Positions 1 through 7,973 of a stretch of DNA of 45,914 bases are shown here, one piece after another. The stretch comes from an uncultured Hyphomicrobiaceae bacterium (GTDB lineage: Bacteria > Pseudomonadota > Alphaproteobacteria > Rhizobiales > CALHAX01): NCBI GenBank assembly GCA_937931785.1, contig CALHAX010000003.1:1-45914 (forward strand), in the 5' to 3' direction. Both the position numbers and the translations under genes were made by a program. The notes beneath the pieces were generated by a model. The model searched no databases. It was not told where the DNA came from and was given only the letters and a program-made list of their open reading frames with translations. Within the stretch, counting starts at the first letter, position 1. Each line of letters opens with the position of its first letter.

Positions 1-1912
1 CTGGGCGATCAAACTTGTTCCAGTAGGCGAGCCATGCGCGTGGATTGAACCATTGCGGCACAAGATAGTGATTGTGCAGAAGCACACGATCCAGTGCACG
101 CGTTGCTGCGACGAGTTCAGTACGATCCTTCGCGTAGATGATGCGCTCGATGAGTTTGTCGACCGCCTTGTTCTTGATGCCAATCAGATTGCGGCCACCG
201 GGATTGTCTGCAGAAGCGCTGCCCCAAAAATCTCGTTGTTCATTGCCGGGTGAATCCGATTGCGCGAATGTGCCAACAACGATGTCGAAGTCGTAGTTCT
301 GGAGGCGACGTGTGTATTGCGCGCTGTCCACAACACGTGCGGAGGCTTCGATGCCAAGCTTCTTGAGATTGCCGATGTAGGGAAGAACAATGCGCTCAAA
401 GAGTGGAGACACCAACAGGATTTCTGCTTTGACAGGTTTGCCTGCCGGATCACGCAAGACGCGACGTGTCTTTTTCGATTGGAGTCCAATGGACTGCATC
501 AGACCACAGAAAAATCCGCAATTGGGATCTTCGACTGCCACGTTGTCGGTATTGTAGCCTGCAGCCTGCAGGAGTTCGGTTGCCGTTTTCAGGTTGCCCC
601 GAATTGATTTGCCGTCCGGGTTGGCCGGATTTGTGTACGGCTCTGTGAAGACAGAGGCGGGTATGTCGGCGCGAACCGTCTCCAGAATCTCCTTTTCCAG
701 ACCTTCAGGAAGCCCTGTTGATTTGAGTTCCGAGTTTTCAAAGTAGCTGCCGACGCGCTTGTAGAGACCGGAGAACAGGTTCTTGTTCGACCATTCGAAG
801 TCGAAGGCCATGTTAAACGCACGTCGTACGCGAACGTCCGTGAACTGTGAACGCCGTGTGTTCAAGACGAAGCCCTGCATCGGTGCCGGGTTCTGAAGTG
901 TGACTTCATCCTGTTTGATCCAGCCTTTCTGGATGGCAGGAAAACTCTTGTACTCCGTTGCCCAACGTTTCGAACTGTTCTCACGTTTGTAATCGATCTT
1001 GCCAGCTTTGAATGCTTCGAAGGCCACATTGGTATCGCGAAAATATTCGTCCGTTATGGTGTTGAAGTTCCATTGACCAACGTAGACCGGCAGATCTTTC
1101 GCCCAGTAGTCCTTGACGCGGGAGAAGGTCACGGATCTACCGGGCTTCACGTCAGTGATTTTGTAAGGTCCAGACCCCAGAGGAACCTCAAGACTGGTCT
1201 TCGTAAGATCACGCTGGTTGCCGCTTGCGTCTTTTGCAGTCCAGAAGTGTTTTGGAACCACGTCGAGTTGTCCCATGATGTGTGGGAGTTCGCGGTTTCC
1301 CTTGATGTCGAAGTAGAACGTGACTTCGCGTTCTGCTGTTTTCTCCGCTCGAGCCACGTTTTTATAGTATGCGTTAAAAAATGGGTGTGCTTTTTTCTGT
1401 TGCTCCAGACTGAATATGACGTCTTCCGGTTTGATGGGCTCCCCGTCGTGGAACCGTGCTTCCGGTCGCAAACGGAACGTTGCGGAGGAAAAATCGTCTG
1501 GATAGGATACGGCTTCTGCAATCAAGCCATACTCCGTGGACGATTCATCCGGGCTGCTCGCCATAAGTGAGTCGTACAATAATCCCAGACTTCCCGCGGC
1601 CTGACCCTTGAATGAAAACCTGTTGAGGCTGTCGAACGTTCCAATCGCGTCGAGGCGGATGTCGCCGCCTTTCGGTGCATCGGGATTCACCCATTTGAAG
1701 TTCTTGAAGCCCTCCGGGTATTCGAGTTTACCCGTCAGCGACATGCCGTGATGCCAGACGCGGGTGTCGGCAGGAGTTTCGGGCGCTGCGGCCTGTTCCT
1801 GGGCTGTGAGAGAACCGGGTGCAGAAATGAGTGCGGCGCAAGCCAGTGGGATCACTGATTTCAGGAACGGTGTTGCTTTGCGATTGTGATCCTGGGTCTT
1901 GTGACTCGTCAT
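1..1912 (-). CDS. yejA: YejA-like oligopeptide ABC transporter substrate-binding protein (C-terminus cut by window edge)
   Basis: Periplasmic family 5 solute-binding protein of the YejA/microcin C branch, which delivers oligopeptides to an inner-membrane ABC importer. The ATG at 1912 gives MTSHKTQDHNRK, then a hydrophobic segment at about residues 15-35 and a likely signal cleavage after LTA (residue 37). Downstream are the family's GGDIRLDAIGTFDSLNRF stretch and a mid-protein DVRVRRAFNMAFDFEW segment. The frame is still open at base 1, ending in the typical C-terminal WNKFDRP region, so probably only some tens of residues are missing. The permease and ATPase genes would be expected beyond the left edge. 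Specificity for peptides is inferred from family resemblance. Distinct from the longer solute-binding protein at 25-27 kb. Confidence 0.88.
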   Translation of the reverse strand, partial: MTSHKTQDHNRKATPFLKSVIPLACAALISAPGSLTAQEQAAAPETPADTRVWHHGMSLTGKLEYPEGFKNFKWVNPDAPKGGDIRLDAIGTFDSLNRFSFKGQAAGSLGLLYDSLMASSPDESSTEYGLIAEAVSYPDDFSSATFRLRPEARFHDGEPIKPEDVIFSLEQQKKAHPFFNAYYKNVARAEKTAEREVTFYFDIKGNRELPHIMGQLDVVPKHFWTAKDASGNQRDLTKTSLEVPLGSGPYKITDVKPGRSVTFSRVKDYWAKDLPVYVGQWNFNTITDEYFRDTNVAFEAFKAGKIDYKRENSSKRWATEYKSFPAIQKGWIKQDEVTLQNPAPMQGFVLNTRRSQFTDVRVRRAFNMAFDFEWSNKNLFSGLYKRVGSYFENSELKSTGLPEGLEKEILETVRADIPASVFTEPYTNPANPDGKSIRGNLKTATELLQAAGYNTDNVAVEDPNCGFFCGLMQSIGLQSKKTRRVLRDPAGKPVKAEILLVSPLFERIVLPYIGNLKKLGIEASARVVDSAQYTRRLQNYDFDIVVGTFAQSDSPGNEQRDFWGSASADNPGGRNLIGIKNKAVDKLIERIIYAKDRTELVAATRALDRVLLHNHYLVPQWFNPRAWLAYWNKFDRP

Positions 1913-2009
1913 GTGGTGTACGATTCCCGCTTTAAGTATGCGCGCTGACCCTTTGGTCGGCATGTCTGCTCGCGTCCAGATGTACAACCGGTCGCATATG
2001 CGCGCATAC

Positions 2010-2037
2010 CTTGGCCCCGCACAGTGCAGGGGCCAAG
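2010..2037. terminator. GC-rich hairpin between cycM and the YejA-like gene
   Basis: CTTGGCCCC and GGGGCCAAG pair perfectly (9 bp), and an inner GCAC/GTGC extends the stem with one bulged A. It lies about 70 nt past the cycM stop and about 100 nt before the YejA start. No T-run follows on either strand, so it is either a weak terminator for cycM or a structured leader of the YejA-like mRNA. Confidence 0.35.
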
Positions 2038-2103
2038 TTAAAAGTCGTACAGAAAGTTGGCAGATACGTGATCAATTGCCGTGCAACAGCCACCTGCGGG
2101 GCG

Positions 2104-2622
2104 CTACTTCAGACTTTGCAGGTATTTAATCATTTCGGCACGCTGTTTCGGCTTTTTGAGGCCGGCAAATGCCATCTTCGTGCCTTTGGCGTAGGCTTTG
2201 GGGCTCTTGAGGAAGGCGTTCAGAGCTGCCACGTCCCAGTTGCCGTCTTTTTCCTGCAAGGCGGCAGAGTAGGCGAAACCGGCTGTTGAGGCGATATCGC
2301 GATCGGCGATACCGTGCAGGTTTGGTCCAACGCGGTTCGCCCCGCCTGCCTTGCTTGTGTGACAAGCCGAGCATTTCTTGAACAGTTTTTCACCGGCTCC
2401 GACGTCAGCGGACGCCAGCAGTGCGGTGATATCAGGTTCTGCTGCAGTTTCACTCCCGCCATCCGTTTTCGTCGCTTCAGCAGAGGCCACTTCAACGATG
2501 TAGCCAGGCTTTTCAGGGTGCTTTTCGTGGTTCAGCTCATGGACCAGTGTGCGTGTGCCGAAGATTGCAAGAAGCGCAGCCAGTACGGCACCAGCCAGCT
2601 TGTTGAATTCGAATGAGTCCAT
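2104..2622 (-). CDS. cycM: Membrane-anchored c-type cytochrome (CycM family)
   Basis: Electron carrier that feeds terminal oxidases from the periplasmic face of the inner membrane. It is 172 aa: an uncleaved N-terminal anchor (about residues 8-27), a flexible Ala/Glu/Thr-rich linker (about 40-70), then a class I cytochrome c domain. Heme attachment is CSACH (C84, C87, H88), followed by GPNLHG and the distal Met in GTKMAFAG (M150). The start is ATG with GAGGACGC upstream. It is divergent from kdsB with about 210 bp between them, a gene pair I associate with alphaproteobacteria. Anchor, linker and single heme domain match CycM/cytochrome c552-like proteins. Confidence 0.9.
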   Translation of the reverse strand: MDSFEFNKLAGAVLAALLAIFGTRTLVHELNHEKHPEKPGYIVEVASAEATKTDGGSETAAEPDITALLASADVGAGEKLFKKCSACHTSKAGGANRVGPNLHGIADRDIASTAGFAYSAALQEKDGNWDVAALNAFLKSPKAYAKGTKMAFAGLKKPKQRAEMIKYLQSLK

Positions 2623-2835
2623 GATATGCGTCCTCGGACAGCTGTCAGGCGGTCAGCGCATGGGCTGGTGGCCTGCCGCGCGCGACTGCACGCGGGTTTC
2701 CCCTCGTTTCGTTGGCACGATATACATTCGTTTGCGCTGGCCTTGCAACCTGCGGGTTTGAACCGTAGGAGCGTAAATTTGCCGCTGTCCACGGGCTTTT
2801 GCGCCCTGGACCGGACACAGGAGGGCTTTGCACGC

Positions 2836-3576
2836 ATGTCGCGAAATCTTATTGTTATTCCAGCGCGCCTGGCCGCGTCGCGGTTGCCGGGCAAGCCGAT
2901 GGCCGATATCTGCGGTGATCCCATGATTGTTCATGTCTGGCGCCGGGCTATGGAAGCGGACTGTGGGCCTGTGATTGTGGCGTGCGATGCGACGGAAATC
3001 GCTGATGCTATTGCGCGTGTGGGTGGGCGAGCCGTCATGACGCGCTCTGATCATCCAAGCGGCTCGGATCGGATCTGGGAGGCAGTTGAGGCGGTTTCGG
3101 GTGACTATCCAGCGGACGTGATCATCAATCTGCAGGGCGATTTGCCCACGCTGGAGCCGCAACTGGTGCGGCGGGTTGCGGAATTGCTCGATGATCCCGC
3201 TGTGGAGATCGGAACGCTTGCGGCTGAGATCGTGCGCGATGAGGAACGCGGTAATCCGGCTGTGGTAAAGGCGATTGGTACACCATTGTCAGATGGACAT
3301 CTGCGAGCGCTCTACTTCACACGTGCGACCGCACCTTCGGGCGATGGCCCGCTCTATCATCACATCGGGATTTATGCGTATCGGAAAACGGCGCTGGCGC
3401 GTTTTGTCGATATGCCGCCGTCTCCGCTTGAGACGCGTGAGCGGCTTGAGCAATTGCGAGCGTTGGAGGCTGGGATGCGTATCGATGTTGCCGTCGTTGA
3501 TACCGTGCCGCTTGGTGTGGACACGCCGCAGGACCTCGAACGTGCGCGCCTTGTGATTGGTGAAACGGCTGCGTAG
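2836..3576 (+). CDS. kdsB: 3-deoxy-manno-octulosonate cytidylyltransferase
   Basis: CMP-KDO synthetase: activates KDO with CTP for transfer to lipid A in the cytoplasm, a committed step of LPS inner-core synthesis. It is 246 aa, the usual length. The N-terminal nucleotide-binding stretch IPARLAASRLPGKPM and the DHPSGSDRIWEA segment are clear. The usual VQGDEP motif appears as LQGDLPT, and a YHHIGIYAYRK strand and the C-terminal GVDTPQDLERAR are present. The ATG at 2836 is chosen because AGGAGGG lies upstream and because the longer in-frame extension overlaps the cycM promoter region without family similarity. It ends 6 nt from the convergent nudC stop. Confidence 0.95.
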   Translation: MSRNLIVIPARLAASRLPGKPMADICGDPMIVHVWRRAMEADCGPVIVACDATEIADAIARVGGRAVMTRSDHPSGSDRIWEAVEAVSGDYPADVIINLQGDLPTLEPQLVRRVAELLDDPAVEIGTLAAEIVRDEERGNPAVVKAIGTPLSDGHLRALYFTRATAPSGDGPLYHHIGIYAYRKTALARFVDMPPSPLETRERLEQLRALEAGMRIDVAVVDTVPLGVDTPQDLERARLVIGETAA

Positions 3577-3582
3577 GCCGTC

Positions 3583-4515
3583 TTATTTCATCGCGATGAA
3601 GTGGCGCATGAGCTTGTGGGCGATGGAATATTGCATGGGAGCGGTGATCCCGTCCGGGTGCTTTCCGTCCAGAACCTGCTGCATTTCGGTGCGTGTGAAC
3701 CACTGCGCGTCTGCGATTTCCTGAGGATCCAGCGTCAGGTCTGTTGTGAGGGCTTCGCCGAGACACCCGATCATCAGTGAATGCGGGAAGGGCCATGGCT
3801 GGCTTGCGATGTAGCTGACTGGACCAATGTCCACGCCAACCTCCTCCTTGACCTCACGGCGAACGGCATCCTCAAAATCTTCACCCGGTTCCACGAAGCC
3901 TGCAAGCGTCGAATACATCATGTCGGGAAAGCGCTCTTCGTGTGCGAGGATGCACTTGTCGCCGTGGGTGACGAGCATGATTACTGCCGGGTCCATACGC
4001 GGGAAATGTTGTTGGCCGCAGGACCAGCATTTGCGTCGCCACCCACCATCGCGGATGTTCGTGGTGCCGCCACAGTGGCCGCAACACCGTGCCGTCAATT
4101 GCCACGCTGCAATAGATTTTGCCTGACCAATAAGTGACAGTTCTTCCACCTGCATCGCACCCTGGACGGCCAGCGTGCGCAGGTCGACCCAAGGCTTCAG
4201 CACGAAGGGACCGCCTGGCATAATACGTGAGCGATGCTCGTTGATGTTCAACGCAAAGTAAGGTGCGGCGTTGTCGTCAAGACCGAGAAAGATCGGGAAT
4301 TCGCGGACGAAGTCGAAGGTTTCGATATCCGCGTATTTGAACCAGCGGATTGCTGCTTCCGTGCGTTCCGCGTTTGAGACGATGGCTGGGGCCTCATCTA
4401 CCAGGATCATGTAACGCGCTTCAGGTGATTTTTGTGCAGCGGCGATAAAGTCCTTATCGCTACGTTTCTGGCTGGCGCGATCAAGATGGCGAACGGTTGT
4501 TAGAGTTTTGGGCAT
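3583..4515 (-). CDS. nudC: NAD(+) diphosphatase NudC
   Basis: Nudix hydrolase that cleaves NAD(H) to NMN(H) and AMP and can remove NAD caps from RNA. It is 310 aa. Zinc ribbon cysteines are C145/C148 and C163/C166. The Nudix box runs from G206 through REVKEEVG to about residue 229. The NudC-specific signature SQPWPFPHS (residues 238-246) separates it from other Nudix enzymes. It is the last gene of a minus-strand run PhyH-HIT-NudC, 69 nt after the HIT gene. The ribosome site before the ATG is weak, so it may be partly translated through read-through of the upstream message. Confidence 0.95.
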   Translation of the reverse strand: MPKTLTTVRHLDRASQKRSDKDFIAAAQKSPEARYMILVDEAPAIVSNAERTEAAIRWFKYADIETFDFVREFPIFLGLDDNAAPYFALNINEHRSRIMPGGPFVLKPWVDLRTLAVQGAMQVEELSLIGQAKSIAAWQLTARCCGHCGGTTNIRDGGWRRKCWSCGQQHFPRMDPAVIMLVTHGDKCILAHEERFPDMMYSTLAGFVEPGEDFEDAVRREVKEEVGVDIGPVSYIASQPWPFPHSLMIGCLGEALTTDLTLDPQEIADAQWFTRTEMQQVLDGKHPDGITAPMQYSIAHKLMRHFIAMK

Positions 4516-4584
4516 GCGGGTTCCCTGGCAGGCTGATGCGTATCGGCCATGCCGTCGCTAAGGCCTGCATAGCGTGATTTTGCG

Positions 4585-4998
4585 TCAGGCGGAAATGCCA
4601 AGTTTTTCGGTGAGCGCCTTCACCTGGACCGTTGCTTCTTCATCTGTGTACGGTGTGGCTGTGCCAACACCCCAAACAGGCGCGGGCCAGGCTGCGTCTG
4701 TCGTCTGTCGGGCAATTACGTGCACGTGCAGTTGGGGCACCATGTTGCCCAATGCTGCAACGTTTAATTTGTCCGGGTTTGCGTGTTCGCGAAGTGCGCG
4801 GGATGTTGTTCCGATTTCACCAACCAGACAAACCTGATCGTCATACGTCAAGTCGATCAGGTCGCGTGCGCCATCAATGCGCGGCACAAGGATGATCCAG
4901 GGGAAGCGGCTGTCGTTCATCAGGAGGGCCAATGTCAGAGGCAAATTGCCGACCGGAATTGTGTCGGCGGCGAGCCGTGGATCAAGTTCGAATGGCAT
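4585..4998 (-). CDS. HIT-domain protein
   Basis: Small (137 aa) histidine-triad family protein, nucleotide-binding; members hydrolyse or transfer nucleotides through a His in the H-x-H-x-H motif. Here the motif reads QLHVHVIAR: H91 and the nucleophile-position H93 are present, but the third triad position is Ile95. It is followed by the AWPAPVWG block typical of one proteobacterial HIT subgroup. The ATG at 4998 is chosen because it begins the conserved domain; the longer frame runs deep into the upstream PhyH gene. It lies 7 nt after PhyH and 69 nt before nudC, so it is co-transcribed. Substrate unknown. Confidence 0.85.
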   Translation of the reverse strand: MPFELDPRLAADTIPVGNLPLTLALLMNDSRFPWIILVPRIDGARDLIDLTYDDQVCLVGEIGTTSRALREHANPDKLNVAALGNMVPQLHVHVIARQTTDAAWPAPVWGVGTATPYTDEEATVQVKALTEKLGISA

Positions 4999-5005
4999 CT
5001 GGGTC

Positions 5006-5866
5006 CTATTGCATCGCTTGTTGTTCGAAGAAGGAGGCGCCCTTGGGTATTTCCGGCATCTCCATTTCGAATGGGATCGACCTGATCCGGCCTGGTTCTC
5101 TGCCGCGGATGATTTTTCCCATGTGAATGCTGGGCAGGGGGATTGGAGCCAGTGGGATCGCGTCAGCTGCTGCGATTGCTGATATGAACAGCGTGCGCGG
5201 CTTGTCGGAATGGTTGGCGGCAGAAGCATGTGCCAGTCGTGCATGCATCAAGCAGACGCTTCCTGCGGGGCCCGTTGCGTTGGTGGACTGCGCCTCGAGG
5301 TCGGCTGACGTTGTTGCGTCGATGGCACCTGTAAATATGCCATCCTGCCAGAGCGAGTGAAGCGGGCCCTTGTGCGTTCCGGGGACGATTTGCAGTGGGC
5401 CATTTTCTTCCGTTACATCGTCCATGAACAGCAGGGCTGTAATCAGGTCGTCGTTGGAGTGCGGATCGAACGTGAAGTCCTGATGCCATTTGACGGTTGT
5501 TGCTGTCTTGGGGAGTTTACTGTTGATTTTGGAGTGGTGGAATCGAAGATCATTACCCACAAGATCTGCAATCATTTCGGTCATTGCACTGTTGGTGACG
5601 ACATCCCAGTAGTCCTCTGCAAGTTCGGTCGGGGATGCGACACGACGGAGTGCCGGGTGATCGGCACTGTGTCCGGGTTCAACGTCGAAGCGAGGACGCT
5701 TGTCATAAGTTTCACCGTAAGCCTTCGCGTGCGCGCGGCTCTCTTCGACCCAGTTGGAGAAGGTGTTGCGCAAGCTGGAGAGCTGTTCTTGCGTTACGGC
5801 ATTCTCGGCTACAAGGCAGCCGGTTTTCTCGAATTCAGCTTTTTGAGGGCCTGTCAGGACCGGCAT
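5006..5866 (-). CDS. Phytanoyl-CoA dioxygenase family protein (PhyH)
   Basis: Fe(II)/2-oxoglutarate-dependent oxygenase, cytoplasmic, 286 aa. The iron ligands are visible: H128 and D130 in KWHQDFTFD, and distal H213 in LAHASAANHSDKPR, whose R224 should bind 2-oxoglutarate. The ATG at 5866 is preferred because AGGGA lies just upstream; a TTG at 5887 is the only longer option. It is first gene of the PhyH-HIT-NudC run and divergent from the haloacid dehalogenase. PhyH proteins hydroxylate varied substrates (fatty acyl-CoA, ectoine, halogenated or phosphonate compounds), so the substrate cannot be assigned. A betaine-like substrate is possible given the window's content, but that is speculation. 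Confidence 0.87.
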   Translation of the reverse strand: MPVLTGPQKAEFEKTGCLVAENAVTQEQLSSLRNTFSNWVEESRAHAKAYGETYDKRPRFDVEPGHSADHPALRRVASPTELAEDYWDVVTNSAMTEMIADLVGNDLRFHHSKINSKLPKTATTVKWHQDFTFDPHSNDDLITALLFMDDVTEENGPLQIVPGTHKGPLHSLWQDGIFTGAIDATTSADLEAQSTNATGPAGSVCLMHARLAHASAANHSDKPRTLFISAIAAADAIPLAPIPLPSIHMGKIIRGREPGRIRSIPFEMEMPEIPKGASFFEQQAMQ

Positions 5867-6031
5867 CGTTTCTTTTTCCCTGGGCAATGTGCGTGGTTAT
5901 CCATCTTTGGACATCACGAACGGATGCGTCCAGCACTGTTTTAATCGGTTGTGGAGTTGCGTGCAGTGTTTTGCGTACGCCATAGTCGAGATGATGCGCC
6001 ATCAGGCGTCTCTTGCGAGGAGTGCCATGCC

Positions 6032-6694
6032 ATGCCCCACAGTTCAGCTTATGTTTTTGATGCCTATGGAACCCTGTTCGATGTGCATTCCGCTGTTGGG
6101 CGCTATCGTGGCGAACTGGGTGATGTGGCCGATCAACTGTCAATGACCTGGCGTGACAAGCAACTGCAGTACACATGGGTTCGAGCCCTTGTCGGACGGC
6201 ACAAACCGTTTGATGAGGTTACAGCGGATGGGCTGGATTTTGCCATAGCGTCGGTTGGCGGTATTGCCGATGGTCTGCGCCAGAAACTTCTGGATGCCTA
6301 TATGACGCTTGATGCTTATCCAGAAGTCCGCGGTGTGCTCTCGACTCTCAAAGCCAAGGGAGCAAAGCTTGCGATCCTGTCGAACGGGGCGCCACAAATG
6401 CTGGAGGCGGCTGTGACATCGTCCGGCATTTCCGACCTGCTGGATGCGTCGCTTTCGATTGAGGATGTCGGAATCTACAAGCCGGATCCGAGGGTCTATC
6501 AGTTGGCTGTGGATCGGCTCGGCGTAGCGGTTGGTGATATTTCCTTCCAGTCCTCAAACCGGTGGGACATTGCGGGAGCCAAGGCTTTTGGATTCCGTTG
6601 TGTCTGGATCAACCGGTTCGGTCAACCAGATGAATTCGCTGATATGATACCCGATACCGTGTTGACCAGCCTGGCTCCTTTGCCGGAGGTTTAA
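6032..6694 (+). CDS. Haloacid dehalogenase, type II
   Basis: L-2-haloacid dehalogenase-like HAD hydrolase that converts (S)-2-haloalkanoates to (R)-2-hydroxyalkanoates through an aspartyl ester. The 220 aa keep every residue expected for the class: nucleophile D10 and T14 in FDAYGTLFD, R41, S117/N118 in LSNG, K150 and Y156 in YKPDPRVY, and S175/N176/D179 in SSNRWDIAGAKAFGF. The start ATG is preceded by GAGGAG; a longer upstream frame lacks family similarity. Its stop overlaps tail-to-tail with the Rieske gene stop. Class assignment is firm; dehalogenase activity in vivo is inferred. Confidence 0.92.
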   Translation: MPHSSAYVFDAYGTLFDVHSAVGRYRGELGDVADQLSMTWRDKQLQYTWVRALVGRHKPFDEVTADGLDFAIASVGGIADGLRQKLLDAYMTLDAYPEVRGVLSTLKAKGAKLAILSNGAPQMLEAAVTSSGISDLLDASLSIEDVGIYKPDPRVYQLAVDRLGVAVGDISFQSSNRWDIAGAKAFGFRCVWINRFGQPDEFADMIPDTVLTSLAPLPEV

Positions 6695-7845
6695 ACAGCT
6701 GCATTCGCGTTACGGATCTGGTCTGCGTACCAACAGGCGAAGTTGGCGACGCTGGGTTCAAGCGCTTCGCAAAAGCGTCCCTGTCTGGCGAAGGGGGACG
6801 TCAGGCCGATTTGCTGCTGCTCCAGCATGGGAATGTCTTCATCAACTGCCGCATGCATCCGCTCGATGTAGATTTTTGACTTCTCGTCGAAGCCGTCTGT
6901 TTCTGTCGTTTCCTTCGGAAATGTGACCGTCATGCCGACACGGCACCGGTTTGGGGTGACCGGCAGGGTTTCGTAGATCCACGTTCCCTCCGTTCCGGCC
7001 GCAAATGTCATGTTCGGATAGATCCACGTATAGCGTGTGCCGTACCGGTTGCGCCCTTCGAGACCGGGGTTTGTTGGCAGGGCCTGATCCTGCTGGGTTT
7101 CAAGCAGGCCGCCAGTGCCTTCGGTTTCGCCGAACTGGGTGGTGAAGTTGCCGGAGACGTCGTCCGCTGCATCCGGTCGTTTGTAGACGCTGTCGATCGA
7201 GTCCGGATGGACGTAAGGCAGGTGGTAGTACTCGTTGAAGACCTCGAGGAACGTTTTCCAGTTGCAGGCGACCTCGAATTCCGTGCGGTACGTTGAAACG
7301 TGACCTTCCAGATTCCAGGGACGGTGCATGGAAGAAAAACCTCCCAACCAGACGTCGATATCCTGCGCGTTGTCATCCATGCATATGAATGCGAAGCCAT
7401 CACGTTCTGCAGTCTGGAATGAGACGAGCGGGAAGTCGGATTTCTCGAATCCTGCAGTTTGGTCCATCGACGGTGCGCCGATCAGTTGACCATCCAGGCT
7501 GTAAGTCCAGGCGTGGAAGGGGCAAACCAACCGTTTGCAATTGCCGTCGCCAGATTTGAGCAGGGCTCCCCTGTGACGGCATGTGTTCGCGTGGGCATGC
7601 AACGCTCCGTTCGCAGCTCGCACGATGATGATGGGAACGCCTGCGATGTCGAGTGTTGCAAAGTCTCCAGGCGCCTTCACGCGATCTGCGCGACCAATAC
7701 CGATCCAATGCTTGCGAAAGATTGCGTTCGTTTCGGCGGTGGCGATATCGGTGCATCTGTAAACTTCGGGTGGTAACGTTGCTGACGACGCGACCGGAAA
7801 GCGCACACGCTCTAGGCTTGCGGCGAGGGGCTGTGACATCGGCAT
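6691..7845 (-). CDS. Rieske non-heme iron aromatic-ring-hydroxylating-type oxygenase, alpha subunit
   Basis: Catalytic subunit of a two-component Rieske oxygenase, 384 aa. The Rieske [2Fe-2S] ligands are C89-x-H91 and C108-x2-H111 (CRHRG and CPFHAW). The catalytic iron site has NEYYHLPYVH, with a later acidic residue in DEDIPML. Length and layout resemble choline-monooxygenase/betaine-demethylase-like members rather than dioxygenases with beta subunits, and no beta subunit is nearby. No ferredoxin reductase partner is in the window. The start is ATG 7845 with AGGAGC upstream; an ATG two codons later is also possible. With a carnitine-to-betaine island a few kb away, demethylation of a quaternary amine is a reasonable guess. 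Confidence 0.88.
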   Translation of the reverse strand: MPMSQPLAASLERVRFPVASSATLPPEVYRCTDIATAETNAIFRKHWIGIGRADRVKAPGDFATLDIAGVPIIIVRAANGALHAHANTCRHRGALLKSGDGNCKRLVCPFHAWTYSLDGQLIGAPSMDQTAGFEKSDFPLVSFQTAERDGFAFICMDDNAQDIDVWLGGFSSMHRPWNLEGHVSTYRTEFEVACNWKTFLEVFNEYYHLPYVHPDSIDSVYKRPDAADDVSGNFTTQFGETEGTGGLLETQQDQALPTNPGLEGRNRYGTRYTWIYPNMTFAAGTEGTWIYETLPVTPNRCRVGMTVTFPKETTETDGFDEKSKIYIERMHAAVDEDIPMLEQQQIGLTSPFARQGRFCEALEPSVANFACWYADQIRNANAAV

Positions 7846-7910
7846 GACTGCGCGCTCCTGGAAAACTGTACCTTTTTGCTCTATTTCGACTGGCCGTGTT
7901 TGTCATCAAA

Positions 7911-7946
7911 TAAAAAGCCCGCTCCGGATCTCCGGAACGGGCTTCG
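7911..7946 (-). terminator. Rho-independent terminator of the six-repeat protein gene
   Basis: Read on the minus strand, AAGCCCGTTCCGG pairs with CCGGAGCGGGCTT around an AGAT loop and is followed by a T-run. It lies 30 nt after the stop of the gene ending at 7974. This is the clearest intrinsic terminator in the window. Confidence 0.85.
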
Positions 7947-7973
7947 GTGTTTATCTTTTGTAAGTGCCGGTCA

